From Serpentinimonas maccroryi (GTDB lineage Bacteria > Pseudomonadota > Gammaproteobacteria > Burkholderiales > Burkholderiaceae_C), in contig NZ_AP014569.1 in the NCBI RefSeq assembly GCF_000828915.1, positions 1,674,001-1,738,000 of the forward strand: a stretch of DNA of 64,000 bases. Direction: 5' to 3'. Position 1 is the first letter of the stretch. Each line of letters starts with the position of its first letter. Of this stretch, positions 8,289-18,290 are shown in pieces. The notes beneath the pieces are model-generated. The model made no database searches. It was not told where the DNA came from and worked only from the letters and a program-made list of their open reading frames with translations. The translations under genes were made by a program, and so were the position numbers.

Positions 8289-9391
8289 ATACGCTGGTCT
8301 TGAAGCGCGCCGGGCTGGCTGGCTTGGCTGGGCTGCTGCTGCCGAGTTCGCGCCGTGGCCCTTGGGTGCTGCTGGGGCTAGGCGTGGCCCTGTTGGCCAG
8401 CCTGATCTGGTCCAGCGGTCAAGGGGCCTTTGGCCTGCCGCTGCGCGAACTGCCGGCCGTGCTGGCGGCGGCGTTCACCACGTATTGGTGGCCCGGTGCC
8501 GAACGCAGCGCGGCCGAGCTGGTGTTCTTCAACATCCGTCTGCCGCGCCTGGTGCTGGCCGTGGCCGCCGGGGCTGGCTTGGGCGTGGCCGGGGCCCTGA
8601 TGCAGGGCTTGTTTCGCAACCCACTGGCCGATCCCGGCCTGATCGGCGTCAGCAGCGGCGCCGCGCTGGCAGCGGCCTTTGCCATCGTGCTCGGCAGCCT
8701 GTGGTGGCCCGAGGTGCCGCTGGCGCTGGGCACTTGGCCGCTGATGCTGATGGCCTTTTTGGGCGGGTTGCTGGTCACGGCGCTGATCTACACGCTGTCG
8801 CTGGGCGACGGCGGCACCCGGGTCGGGATCATGCTGCTGGCCGGCATTGCCATCAACGCGCTGGCCGGTGCCGGCATCGGCCTGCTGAGCTATCTGGCCA
8901 CCGACGAGCAGTTGCGCAACCTGCAGTTCTGGATGTTGGGCAGCCTAGGCGGAGCGCGCTGGGAGGCGGTGCTGGTGGTGGGCCTGATCGCGCTGGCCAC
9001 GGTGGTGCTGGCGCAGCGCTTGGCGCGCCCGCTCAACGCGCTGGCGCTGGGCGAGGCGCAGGCGGTGATGCTCGGGGTGCCGGTGGAACGCCTCAAGCTC
9101 GCTTGCATTTTGCTGACCGCGCTGGTGGTCGGGGCCGTGACCGCCACCACCGGCATCATCGGCTTCATCGGGCTGGTGGCGCCGCACATCGTGCGTCTGC
9201 TGGCCGGGCCCGATCACCGCTGGGTCTTGCCGGGTTCGGCCCTGCTCGGGGCGGTGCTGGTGCTGCTGGCCGACGCCTGGGCACGCACCGTGATCGCGCC
9301 GGCCGAGTTGCCGCTGGGCATCATCACCGCGCTGGTGGGGGTGCCGTTCTTTTTGCTTCTGCTGCGCAGCGCGCACGCGCGCACACTCTGA
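8285..9391 (+). CDS. hmuU: Heme ABC transporter permease HmuU
   Basis: A 368-residue FecCD/BtuC-family permease with about nine to ten hydrophobic segments. It carries the family hallmarks RLPRLVLAVAAGAGLGVAGALMQG and NPLADPGLIGVSSGA, and near the C terminus the coupling-helix region TGIIGFIGLVAPHIVRLLAG. The first ATG of the family alignment (8285) overlaps the hmuT stop by four bases. A much longer open frame upstream is only the shadow of hmuT. It works with HmuT and HmuV to move heme across the inner membrane. Confidence 0.95.
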   Translation: MNTLVLKRAGLAGLAGLLLPSSRRGPWVLLGLGVALLASLIWSSGQGAFGLPLRELPAVLAAAFTTYWWPGAERSAAELVFFNIRLPRLVLAVAAGAGLGVAGALMQGLFRNPLADPGLIGVSSGAALAAAFAIVLGSLWWPEVPLALGTWPLMLMAFLGGLLVTALIYTLSLGDGGTRVGIMLLAGIAINALAGAGIGLLSYLATDEQLRNLQFWMLGSLGGARWEAVLVVGLIALATVVLAQRLARPLNALALGEAQAVMLGVPVERLKLACILLTALVVGAVTATTGIIGFIGLVAPHIVRLLAGPDHRWVLPGSALLGAVLVLLADAWARTVIAPAELPLGIITALVGVPFFLLLLRSAHARTL

Positions 9392-9404
9392 AAGCACCGC
9401 ACCC

Positions 9405-10250
9405 ATGAACGCTCGCCTGCCCGCCAGCGCCCTTCTGCCCAGCGTCAGCGCTGCAGCACAGCACAGCGGCCTGCTGGCCCGAGCCATCACGGTGCAGCAA
9501 CATGGCCGCGCCCTGCTCGAGGGCATCGATTTGCAGCTCGCCGCAGGCCAAATCGGGGTCTTGCTGGGCCCCAACGGCGCCGGCAAATCGACCCTGCTCC
9601 ACGTGCTCGGCGGCTTGCGCAGCCCACAGATAGGCCAGGTTTGGCTAGACGGCGAGGCGCTGCACAGCCGCAACGCCGCCGCGCTGGCGCGCCGGCGCGC
9701 TTTTTTGCCGCAGGAACTGGTGCCGGCCTTTGACTTCACGGCGCAGGAGGTGGTCGAGCTCGGACGCTACCCGCACCGCTTGCAGCCGCAGCCCGACGAA
9801 GAGCAAATCGTGCGCGCCGCGCTCGAGCATTGCGCGGTGGCGCACCTGGCGCAGCGCAGCATCCGCCAGCTCAGCGGTGGCGAACGCGCCCGGGTGCAAC
9901 TGGCGCGCACGCTGGCCCAAGTCTGGCACCCCAGCGCCGATGGGCGCTCGAACTGGCTGCTGCTCGACGAACCCACCGCCGCGCTCGACCTGCAGCACCA
10001 GCATACCACCTTGAACACGCTGCGCCAGTGGAGCCGCCAGCGCGGCGCCGGCGTGCTGCTGGTGCTGCACGACCTGAATCTGGCGCTGCGCTACGCCGAC
10101 TGCTGCTGGGTGCTGCAAGACGGCCGCCTAGTGGGCAGCGGCGCACCGGCCAGCGTGTTGCAGCCCGAGCTGGTGCACGCGGTCTGGCAGGTGCACACCC
10201 ACGCCGTGCGCGACCCCTCGGGGGTCGCGCAGCTGCTGCTGGCCCCCTGA
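9405..10250 (+). CDS. hmuV: Heme ABC transporter ATP-binding protein HmuV
   Basis: A 281-residue ABC ATPase. Walker A GPNGAGKST lies near residue 56, with a Q-loop in FLPQELVP, the signature LSGGERARVQLA, Walker B WLLLDEPTAALD and the switch His in VLHDLNLALRYAD. It energises the HmuU permease. It is last in the hmu operon, 13 bases after hmuU, and is followed by a hairpin (10253-10270) and the convergent liv operon. Confidence 0.95.
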   Translation: MNARLPASALLPSVSAAAQHSGLLARAITVQQHGRALLEGIDLQLAAGQIGVLLGPNGAGKSTLLHVLGGLRSPQIGQVWLDGEALHSRNAAALARRRAFLPQELVPAFDFTAQEVVELGRYPHRLQPQPDEEQIVRAALEHCAVAHLAQRSIRQLSGGERARVQLARTLAQVWHPSADGRSNWLLLDEPTAALDLQHQHTTLNTLRQWSRQRGAGVLLVLHDLNLALRYADCCWVLQDGRLVGSGAPASVLQPELVHAVWQVHTHAVRDPSGVAQLLLAP

Positions 10251-10252
10251 GC

Positions 10253-10270
10253 GCTCCCGCGACCGGGAGC
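10253..10270. terminator. Hairpin between convergent hmuV and livM
   Basis: GCTCCCG (10253-10259) and CGGGAGC (10264-10270) form a perfect 7-base stem with a 4-base loop, in the 27-base gap between two convergent operons. There is no T run on either strand, so it may act as a transcription barrier or 3'-end stabiliser rather than a classic intrinsic terminator. Confidence 0.55.
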
Positions 10271-10277
10271 TGCTGCG

Positions 10278-11621
10278 CTAGCGCCGCAGCGAATGCGGCC
10301 GTTCGCTGCGCTCCGGAATCAGGCCGTGCGGCCTAAAGCGCAACACCAGCAGCAAGATCATGCCCATCACCATCAGCCGGATGTGCGCCGCGCCTTCGAG
10401 CAGGTGCGCGCGCAGCCAGCTCTCGGCCGGCAGCGTGCCGGTGACGACGTCCATAAACCACAACCCGATCGGTTCGGCCTGCACCCAGAAGAACCAGATC
10501 AGGAAGCCGCCCAGAATGGCGCCCAGGTTGTTGCCCGAGCCGCCCACGATCACCATGACCCAGATCAGGAAGGTGAAGCGCAGCGGGTTGTAGGCGTTGG
10601 GCGTGAACTGGCCGTCGATGGTCACCAGCATGGCGCCGGCCACGCCGATGATGGCCGAGCCGAGCACGAACACCTGCAGGTGGCGGCCGGTCACGTCTTT
10701 GCCCATGGCCTCGGCGGCGGTTTCGTTGTCGCGGATGGCGCGCATCATGCGGCCCCAGGGCGAGTGGATCGCGCTTTGCGCCAGCCAGAATAGCAGCAGC
10801 AGCACCCCCAGCGCCAGGCCGAGGTAGCCGAGCTTGACCGTGATCGAGGCCAGATCGGGCACCGTGGTGCCCAGGCGCAGCGCCCACTCCTGCACCCAGG
10901 CGGTTTGCTGCAGGTCGATCTCTTGCGGCAGCGGGCGCGGCAGGCCGTTGACGTTGTTGACCCCGCGCGTGAGCCACTCCTCGAAGCGCAGCACCGACAG
11001 GATGATCTCGGCGATGCCCAGCGTGGCGATGGCCAGGTAGTCGGAGCGCAGCCCGAGCGTGATCTTGCCGATCAGCCACGCCGCCCCGGCAGCAAAAAAG
11101 CCACCCACCACCCACGAGAGCATGATCGGCAAGCCGGCCCCGCCGAGGTAGCCGGTGGCGGCCGGGTTCACGGCCTCGATCAGCTCCACCGCCGGGTCAA
11201 AGAACTGGCGCGTGATGAGGTAGCCGCCCAGCAAGATCAGCACCATGGCCCACATGCGCGCGCGGCCTCGGCGCATGCGCTGATAAACCAGCAGCGCCAC
11301 GGCCAGCGTGGCCAGCGACAGCAGCACCGAAGCGATGATGCCCGAGCCCCCGGCCTGCCAGGCCTCGGGGGTGGGCGGCATCGAGACCAGCACGGCCGCG
11401 ATCCCTCCCAGCGCCGCAAAACCCATCAGGCCGACGTTGAACAGGCCGGCGTAGCCCCACTGCACGTTCAGGCCCAGCGCCATGATGGCGCCGATGACGC
11501 AGTAGATGGCGATGGTCAGCGCCAGCGACCAACTCTGCAACACCCCCACCAGCACCAGCGCCAAGCCCATGAGGCCAAACAGCGTCGGCGCCCCGATGTA
11601 GCGATTCAACCAGGCGTTCAT
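10278..11621 (-). CDS. livM: Branched-chain amino-acid ABC transporter permease LivM
   Basis: A 447-residue polytopic permease of the LivM family, longer than the usual roughly 320-430 residues because of extra hydrophobic segments near residues 95-130. The family core is clear: GLNVQWGYAGLFNVGLMGFAALGG, then SDYLAIATLGIAEIILS, GRMMRAIRDNETAAEAMGKD and the last helices up to RPHGLIPE. ATG 11621 overlaps the livH stop (ATGA), giving translational coupling. The longer open frame upstream of it is livH read in another frame. It pairs with LivH at the inner membrane. Confidence 0.93.
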   Translation of the reverse strand: MNAWLNRYIGAPTLFGLMGLALVLVGVLQSWSLALTIAIYCVIGAIMALGLNVQWGYAGLFNVGLMGFAALGGIAAVLVSMPPTPEAWQAGGSGIIASVLLSLATLAVALLVYQRMRRGRARMWAMVLILLGGYLITRQFFDPAVELIEAVNPAATGYLGGAGLPIMLSWVVGGFFAAGAAWLIGKITLGLRSDYLAIATLGIAEIILSVLRFEEWLTRGVNNVNGLPRPLPQEIDLQQTAWVQEWALRLGTTVPDLASITVKLGYLGLALGVLLLLFWLAQSAIHSPWGRMMRAIRDNETAAEAMGKDVTGRHLQVFVLGSAIIGVAGAMLVTIDGQFTPNAYNPLRFTFLIWVMVIVGGSGNNLGAILGGFLIWFFWVQAEPIGLWFMDVVTGTLPAESWLRAHLLEGAAHIRLMVMGMILLLVLRFRPHGLIPERSERPHSLRR

Positions 11622-12631
11622 ACCGATTTGCCTCCGAACAGGCCGGTGGGCCGTATCAGCAGCACCAGCACCAAAATGACGAACGAGACCGCAAACTTGT
11701 AGTCGGTCGAGAGCAGCTGCATCAAACCCACCGGCTCCCACGCTTCAGGGCCGAGGTAATCGAGCACCTGCCGGTAGGCGTAAGTCACCAGTACCTCGGA
11801 AAAGGCAACGATGAAGCCACCCGCAATCGCCCCCAGCGGGCTCCCCAAACCGCCGACGATGGCGGCAGCAAAGATGGGCAACAGCAACTGGAAGTAGGTG
11901 AAGGGCCTAAAGCCCTTGTCGAGCCCGTACAGCACCCCGGCCACGGTGGCCAGCGCCGCCGCCAGCACCCAGGTGATCAGCACCACCCGCTCTGGGTTGA
12001 TGCCCGAGAGCAGCGCCAGGTTCTCGTTGTCGGAGTAGGCGCGCATCGACTTGCCGGTGCGGCTGCGCTCGAGAAACCAGAACAGCGCCACGACGATGAC
12101 GAGCGCGCTCACCAGCGTCAGCGCCTGGCTGGTGCGAAAGGCGATGCCGCGCTCCAACCCGGTGAACTCGCGAAATTGCGCCACGGTAAAGATGAAGCGC
12201 TCGCCATCGACAAAGTGTTGTTCGCCCGGCCCGATGACGAAGCGCACGATGCCGTTGAGCAGGAACATCACCCCCACCGAGCAGATCAGGAACACCACCG
12301 CCGGGGCTTTCTTGACCCGGTGGTAGCGATAGACCCAGCGGTCCGAGAGCAGCGCGAAACCCACCGTGACCAGCACCGCCACCGGTATGGCCAGCAGCGC
12401 AGTGGGCAAAAAGCCCAGGCTCACGCCTTTGGCCTGCAGCCACCAAGTGAACAAAATGGCAATCATGGTACCAAAAGCCATGGTGTCGCCGTGGGCGAAG
12501 TTGGAAAAGCGCAAGATGCCATAGACCAGCGTCACGCCCAAAGCGCCGAGCGCGAGCTGGCTGCCGTAGACGGCTGCGGGCAGCAGCACGAAGTTGGTAA
12601 AAAGCGCCAAGGCGTTGAGGATATCGTCCAT
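11618..12631 (-). CDS. livH: Branched-chain amino-acid ABC transporter permease LivH
   Basis: A 337-residue LivH-family permease: QLALGALGVTLVYGILRFSNFAHGD at the N terminus, SMRAYSDNENLALLSGINPERV in the coupling loop, and GGLGSPLGAIAGGFIVAFSEVL in the C-terminal half. About eight membrane segments. It lies 6 bases after livF and overlaps livM by four. Family members serve leucine/isoleucine/valine but also urea, amides and other small solutes, so the substrate is not fixed by sequence. Confidence 0.94.
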   Translation of the reverse strand: MDDILNALALFTNFVLLPAAVYGSQLALGALGVTLVYGILRFSNFAHGDTMAFGTMIAILFTWWLQAKGVSLGFLPTALLAIPVAVLVTVGFALLSDRWVYRYHRVKKAPAVVFLICSVGVMFLLNGIVRFVIGPGEQHFVDGERFIFTVAQFREFTGLERGIAFRTSQALTLVSALVIVVALFWFLERSRTGKSMRAYSDNENLALLSGINPERVVLITWVLAAALATVAGVLYGLDKGFRPFTYFQLLLPIFAAAIVGGLGSPLGAIAGGFIVAFSEVLVTYAYRQVLDYLGPEAWEPVGLMQLLSTDYKFAVSFVILVLVLLIRPTGLFGGKSV

Positions 12632-12637
12632 GTTTTT

Positions 12638-13338
12638 TTAACCTCCAAGGAAGGTGCGCCGCACCTCGGGGTTGGCCAGCAAGGCCGCGCCGCTGTCGGT
12701 GTAGCGGTTGCTGCCCTGCACCAGCACGTAGCCCTTGTCGGCGATGTTGAGCGCCTGGCGCGCGTTTTGCTCGACCATCAAAATCGCGATGCCGCTGCGC
12801 GCGACCTCGATGATGCGGTCAAACAGTTCGTCCATGACGATCGGCGACACGCCGGCCGTGGGTTCGTCGAGCATCAGCAGCTTGGGCTGGGTCATGAGGG
12901 CGCGCCCGACCGCCACCTGCTGGCGCTGCCCACCCGAGAGCTGGCCGGCCGGCTGGCGCCGCTTTTCCTTGAGCACCGGAAACAGCGCATAGACCTGCTC
13001 GAGCGAGTGCCGAATGTCGTCGCGCCGGATGAAAGCGCCCATCTCGAGGTTTTCTTCGACGCTCATCGAGGTAAACACGTTGTGCGTCTGCGGCACGAAG
13101 CCCATGCCCTTGAGCACGCGCTGCTGCGGGCTCAAAGCGCCGATGTCCTCGCCGTTGAAGCGCACCTGGCCGTGGCGCAGGTTGAGCAGTCCGAAGATGG
13201 CTTTCATGGCGGTTGATTTGCCGGCGCCGTTGGGCCCGACGATGACCGCGATCTGGCCTTGCTCTACAGCAATGGTGCAGTCGTGCAGGATGTCGCTGCC
13301 GCCGTAGCCGCCGGTCATGTGTTCTGCGATCAGAAAGC

Positions 13339-13342
<4 letters not shown>
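12638..13342 (-). CDS. livF: Branched-chain amino-acid ABC transporter ATP-binding protein LivF
   Basis: A 234-residue ABC ATPase of LivF type. It shows Walker A VGPNGAGKST near residue 36, signature LSGGQRQQVAVGRAL, Walker B LLMLDEPTAGVSP and switch His-region MVEQNARQAL (Gln-containing, as in LivF). ATG 13342 overlaps the livG stop by four bases. A longer in-frame extension upstream is livG read in the wrong frame. Confidence 0.94.
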
Positions 13343-14121
<779 letters not shown>

Positions 14122-14127
14122 GGCTAC

Positions 14128-14167
14128 AAAACAAACGGCCCGCACCGATTGGGCGGACCGTTTTGTT
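14128..14167 (-). terminator. Hairpin immediately upstream of livG
   Basis: On the minus strand AACAAAACGGTCCGCCC and GCGGGCCGTTTGTT form a long imperfect stem around ATCGGT, followed by a T-rich stretch. It lies between the binding-protein gene and livG, six bases from the livG ATG. It looks like an attenuating terminator that would let the periplasmic protein be made in excess over the membrane complex. Confidence 0.5.
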
Positions 14168-14178
14168 GGGCGTGGACT

Positions 14179-14200
14179 AAAAGGGCGCCAGCGCCCCTTT
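14179..14200 (-). terminator. Intrinsic terminator after the substrate-binding protein gene
   Basis: On the minus strand AAGGGGCGC-TG-GCGCCCTTTT forms a GC-rich stem followed directly by Ts, 29 bases after the stop of the binding-protein gene. Together with the adjacent hairpin at 14128-14167 it should cut read-through into livGFHM. Confidence 0.6.
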
Positions 14201-14228
14201 GCAAGGGCGGCTGGCTGCGGATTAACGG

Positions 14229-15449
14229 TCAGCGAAAGCCCGTGGTTTCCATGCGGCCGTTGCGCACTTCGATGAGCCTAAAGCCACCGGCCGATTCGCC
14301 GGGGGGGATCAGGCGCACGGCCGAGGCCCCTTCGTAGTTGATGCGCCCGCCGGCCGCCAGAATGCGCAGCCCGCGCGCCAGATCACCGGCGTTGATGGTC
14401 TCGCCGGGGCCGTTGGCCACCGCCATGATGTGCTCGCGCACCCGTGCGCTGTCGGTCGAGTTGGCCGACTGCATGGCCAACAAAATCAGCGCAGCGGCAT
14501 CATAAGACTCGTAGGTGTATGGGCCGATGCGGATATTGGCCGCGCGCGCCAGTGCCTCGAAGCGGGTGCCGCCGGGGCTTTCGGAGCCAGGCTTGGTACC
14601 GAAGGAGCCGTTCAGGCCCGCGCCGATGGCCGGTGGCAGGCTGTCGCCGATCATGCCGTCGGGCAGGAAGAAGCGGCTGAAGGCGCCGCTGTCGAGCGCC
14701 GAACGGATGATGCCGCGCCCGCCTTGATCGACGTAGCCCGCCACGATCAGGATTTCACCCCCGGCAGCGGCCAGCGCCGCCACTTCGGCGGTGTAGTCGC
14801 CCTTGCCGTCTTCGTGCGCAGCCGAAATGGTGATGCGCCCGCCCAAACGCTCGAAGTTGCTGCGGATGCTGCTCGACAAGCCGCGGCCGTAGTCGTTGTT
14901 GGTGAAGGTCATGGCGGCGCGCGTAATGCCGCGCTCGCGCAGCAGCTCAGCGATCACTTCGCCTTGGCGCGCATCCGACGGTGCGGTGCGGAAGAAGAAG
15001 TCGTTGTCGCGCACACCCGTGAGGGCCGGCGAGGTCGAGGACGGCGAGACCATCAGCACGCCGCGCGGCACGGCCACGTTTTGCAGCACGGCCGTGGTGG
15101 CACCCGAGCAGTCGGCGCCGACGATGGCGTTCACGCGCTCGGCCGTGATCAGGCGCTGCGCGGCGGCGGTGGCGGCGGCGGCATCGACGCAGGTCGAGTC
15201 GGCGCGCACCGCTTCCACGCGCGTGCCGCGCAGGAACAGGCCGCTGGCGTTGACCTCGCGGATCGCCAACTCGGCGCTGGCGGCCATGGCCGGGGTAAGC
15301 GACTCGATCGGGCCGGTAAAGCCCAACAGCACACCCAAGCGCACCGGGTTGGCGGTGGCGGCTGCAGCGGCAGCCGGTGCCGGGGTCTGGGCCTGGGCTG
15401 CAAAGCCCAAGCTGGCCGCCAAGGCGGCGATGGCAAAGATCTTTTTCAA
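14229..15449 (-). CDS. Periplasmic binding protein of the liv-type ABC transporter
   Basis: A 406-residue type I periplasmic binding protein (Peripla_BP_6 / LivJ-like). I place the start at the TTG at 15449. AAGGAG sits seven bases before it, and the product then opens with an ideal signal peptide (LKKIFAIAALAASLGFAAQAQ). The mature part has VRLGVLLGFTGPIESLTPAMAASAELAIREVN, ADCSGATTAVL and FTNNDYGRGLSSSIR, as expected of the family. An in-frame start at 15500 lacks a ribosome site. It first binds branched-chain amino acids or a related solute for LivHMGF downstream. TTGACA at 15517-15512 is a possible -35 element. Confidence 0.92.
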   Translation of the reverse strand: MKKIFAIAALAASLGFAAQAQTPAPAAAAAATANPVRLGVLLGFTGPIESLTPAMAASAELAIREVNASGLFLRGTRVEAVRADSTCVDAAAATAAAQRLITAERVNAIVGADCSGATTAVLQNVAVPRGVLMVSPSSTSPALTGVRDNDFFFRTAPSDARQGEVIAELLRERGITRAAMTFTNNDYGRGLSSSIRSNFERLGGRITISAAHEDGKGDYTAEVAALAAAGGEILIVAGYVDQGGRGIIRSALDSGAFSRFFLPDGMIGDSLPPAIGAGLNGSFGTKPGSESPGGTRFEALARAANIRIGPYTYESYDAAALILLAMQSANSTDSARVREHIMAVANGPGETINAGDLARGLRILAAGGRINYEGASAVRLIPPGESAGGFRLIEVRNGRMETTGFR

Positions 15450-15718
15450 GCAAAACTCCTTGTAGAGTGGAGGGTAAAGGTTAAGCAAAATGCCCATCAA
15501 AACAACCAGGGTGTCAATCTTAGCAGCAGTTGGTTCAGGCTTTCATGAAATTGACACGCTGCCATGGGAAAGCTGGAGCACAACAAGATGCAAATGTTTG
15601 CGCGCCAGACACCAACATCAAAAGCAATAAGTGTGCCTGGTATTGCGCTGCCCTGCTGCCCCAAATGGGTGCACGCCCGCCTCGGTTACAGTCGCTTTCA
15701 AATCCCGCCCGCCCTTTC

Positions 15719-17407
15719 ATGAACCGGCCCCTTGCTCCGCCCCCGCCCGCTTCTGCGCCCAACCGTCCGCGCGCACTGCACCAGTCGGCGGCCTTGGTGG
15801 TCGATGGCAACCCGAGCACGCGCATGACTCTGGCCGGCCAGTTGCGCGGCATGGGCTTGCAGTCGGTGAGCCAAACCAGCCGCATCAGCGAGGCGCGGCG
15901 CGAACTGGAGCGCAACCCCTTCGACGTGGTGATCTGTGGCGACCAGTTCCCCAAGGGCGGCGGCAGCGGCCAAGAGCTGCTCGACGACCTGCGCCGCAGC
16001 GGGCTGCTGCCCTACGCCACGGTGTTTATTTTGCTTACCGACGAAGCCACTTACCTCAAAGTGAGCGAAGCCGCCGAGTCCTCGGTGGACAGCTACATCG
16101 TGCGCCCTTACTCGGCCGGCAGCCTGTACGACCGCATCGAGCAGGCGCGGCTGCGCAAGGCCGCGCTGCTGCCCATCTACCAAGCGCTGGAAGCACAGCA
16201 GCCCGAAGAAGCGGTGCGGCTGGCGCACGAACGCGTGGCCGCGCGCGGGCCGCAGTGGCAACAAGCGGGCCGCCTGGGGGCCGAGGTGCTGCTGCGGCTC
16301 GAGCGCATGGACGAGGCGCGCGCCTTGTTTCAACTGCTGTGGGACGCCGACCCCAAGCCCTGGGCCTTGCTCGGCGTGGCGCGCGCGCAGCTCGACGCTG
16401 GCGCCACCCACGCGGCCCTGCAGACCCTCAAGGCCTTGATCGAAGCCGCCCCCGACTACCCCGAGGCCTACGACGTGTTGGGCCGCGCCCAATTGGAGCT
16501 GGGCCAGTTTCAAGAGGCACTATCGACCCTGCACAAAGCGCTGACCCTCACCCCAATGGCCATCGGCCGCCAGCAGCGGCTGGGCATGCTGGCCTTTTTT
16601 TGCGGCGATCGCGAACGCGCTTTTGAGCTGCTGGAGCGCTCCACCTACCTCGGGCTGGATTCCAAAATGTTCGACAGCGAGTGCCTCCTGCTGTTGGCCC
16701 TGTCGGCCTATGCGCACCAGCAACCGGCGCAACTCGAGCGCCACCAAGCCGAGCTGCGCAAACGCCTGCGCGCCACCCCGCACGATCTGCGCTTGCAACG
16801 CTGCACCGACCTGATCGCCGCCTTGTCCCACGACCAACAAGGGCAGGTGGACAAAGCCCGCAACCTGATTGCCCAAGCGTGCCAGCAGATCGACGCACCG
16901 ACCTTCGACATGGAGGCCGCCTGCAACCTGCTCTGCGCCTTGGCCTACCTAGGGCAGCGCCAAAGGGATCTGCTGCCAGACCCGAAAGCGATCGATCGCA
17001 TGGGGCGCCGCTTTGCCACCAGCAAAGCCATGGGCGACCTCTTGGCCAACGCCGCCAGCGCCCACCCTCCGTTTGTCGAGCGCCTGCAGCAGGCTCAGGA
17101 TCACATGGTGGAATTGATCGAGCGCACGCTCAAGGCCGCCAACGGCGGCGAGCCCAAAACTGCCTTTGCCGAGTTGCTGCGCACCGCCCAAGGCTCGTTA
17201 AACGCCCGAGCAGTAGAGACGGCCTGGCTGGTGCTGCAGCGCTATGGCAGCGACATTGCCGCCTCCGACAGCCAGCGCACGCAGCTGGCGCAACTGCGCG
17301 CCGACTATGGCACCGCGCGCAGCAAACCGGCGCTGGGCGACCCGCGGCTGCGTCCGGCGGGCGGAGTCAACCTAGGTGCAATGGACCGACCGCCAGCGCC
17401 CGAGTGA
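15719..17407 (+). CDS. Degenerate receiver-domain protein with TPR repeats
   Basis: About 562 residues from ATG 15719. An N-terminal CheY-like domain (about residues 22-145: ALVVDGNPSTRMTLAGQLRG ... FDVVICGDQFPKGGGSGQELL ... SYIVRPYSAGSL) is followed by a long helical region with tetratricopeptide repeats (about 150-330, for example YPEAYDVLGRAQLELGQFQEAL). The normal phospho-acceptor Asp is a Gly with the Asp shifted by one, and the invariant Lys before Pro is Arg, so ordinary phosphorylation is doubtful. No output domain is recognisable. It probably works by protein-protein contacts; the partner is unknown. The upstream 269-base gap shared with the transporter gene holds two divergent TTGACA hexamers. 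Confidence 0.82.
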   Translation: MNRPLAPPPPASAPNRPRALHQSAALVVDGNPSTRMTLAGQLRGMGLQSVSQTSRISEARRELERNPFDVVICGDQFPKGGGSGQELLDDLRRSGLLPYATVFILLTDEATYLKVSEAAESSVDSYIVRPYSAGSLYDRIEQARLRKAALLPIYQALEAQQPEEAVRLAHERVAARGPQWQQAGRLGAEVLLRLERMDEARALFQLLWDADPKPWALLGVARAQLDAGATHAALQTLKALIEAAPDYPEAYDVLGRAQLELGQFQEALSTLHKALTLTPMAIGRQQRLGMLAFFCGDRERAFELLERSTYLGLDSKMFDSECLLLLALSAYAHQQPAQLERHQAELRKRLRATPHDLRLQRCTDLIAALSHDQQGQVDKARNLIAQACQQIDAPTFDMEAACNLLCALAYLGQRQRDLLPDPKAIDRMGRRFATSKAMGDLLANAASAHPPFVERLQQAQDHMVELIERTLKAANGGEPKTAFAELLRTAQGSLNARAVETAWLVLQRYGSDIAASDSQRTQLAQLRADYGTARSKPALGDPRLRPAGGVNLGAMDRPPAPE

Positions 17408-17467
17408 CACACCCAGCCAAGGCCCCCAGCCCCGAACCACAATCAGGCCGTTTTTTGATCCGGACGG

Positions 17468-18271
17468 TCAGGCGTTTTTTTTCCAGCGCGGCGGCTCGCC
17501 GGTGCGCGGCAGCAAGGGCTGGTCGGCCAAGCGGCCGATCTCGGTGCGCAGCGACTCGGCCCAGGCGCGGCGGTCGCGCCCTTGCGCCGCATCGGGCTCG
17601 CCCCAGTGCAAGGTGGCTTGCAGGTCGCGGGCGCAAACGATGCGCCAGACCGACGCAAAAAGGTTGGTGTTGCCGCAGTACACCGGCGCCTCGTGGCGCG
17701 CCGCCTCGCCCAGCAGCGCCTGCCCGTGGCCGTGCAGATAGACCACGGCCACGGGCAGGATTGGGCAGTCGGCATCCACCGCCGCCTGCAACAGGGAGGC
17801 ATGAAAGGGCAGAATGCCCTGCCCGTCGCCCGTGGTGCCCTCAGGGAACAGCGCCACCAGATCGCCCGCACGCAACGCGGCAGAAGCCTGCTGCGCCACG
17901 CGCAGCGCGTCGCTGCGCTTTTGGCGCTCGATGAACAAGGTGCCGGCGCGCTCGACCAAGGTGCCCAGCACCGGCCAGCGCCGCACCTCGGCCTTGGAGA
18001 TAAAGCGGCACGGCTGGCTGGCGTTGATGATCAAAATATCGAGCCAGGAAATGTGGTTGCAGATCACCAACAAGGGCCCGGCGGAGGGCGGCTCGCACAG
18101 CACCTGCAGCCGCACCCCCATGATCGCCAGCGCCTGCTGCGTCCAAGCGCGCACAATGCGCTCGCGCTCGGGCGCCCCGAGCTTGGGGAAACGGTACAGC
18201 AGCAGGTACAGGGCCCAAAAGATATGGCCCGCCAGCCGCAGCAGGCGCCCGATGGCGCGCACGCGCTTCAT
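17468..18271 (-). CDS. plsC: 1-acyl-sn-glycerol-3-phosphate acyltransferase (PlsC family)
   Basis: A 267-residue membrane-associated acyltransferase with the catalytic HX4D motif in CNHISWLD (near residue 72) and the glycerophosphate-binding FPEGTTGDG (near 144). An N-terminal hydrophobic helix (IFWALYLLLYRFP) anchors it. It converts lysophosphatidate to phosphatidate in phospholipid synthesis, or acts on a related lysolipid. It sits 19 bases downstream of pyrC' on the same strand and is convergent with the TPR protein gene. Most genomes carry several PlsC paralogues, so the exact substrate is uncertain. Confidence 0.88.
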   Translation of the reverse strand: MKRVRAIGRLLRLAGHIFWALYLLLYRFPKLGAPERERIVRAWTQQALAIMGVRLQVLCEPPSAGPLLVICNHISWLDILIINASQPCRFISKAEVRRWPVLGTLVERAGTLFIERQKRSDALRVAQQASAALRAGDLVALFPEGTTGDGQGILPFHASLLQAAVDADCPILPVAVVYLHGHGQALLGEAARHEAPVYCGNTNLFASVWRIVCARDLQATLHWGEPDAAQGRDRRAWAESLRTEIGRLADQPLLPRTGEPPRWKKNA

Positions 18272-18290
18272 GTATTAAGCCACCGCCGCA

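Noticed and set aside
17408-17467. Bidirectional terminator between the TPR protein gene and plsC
   Set aside because: Two T-rich tracts are present but no convincing stem could be drawn.
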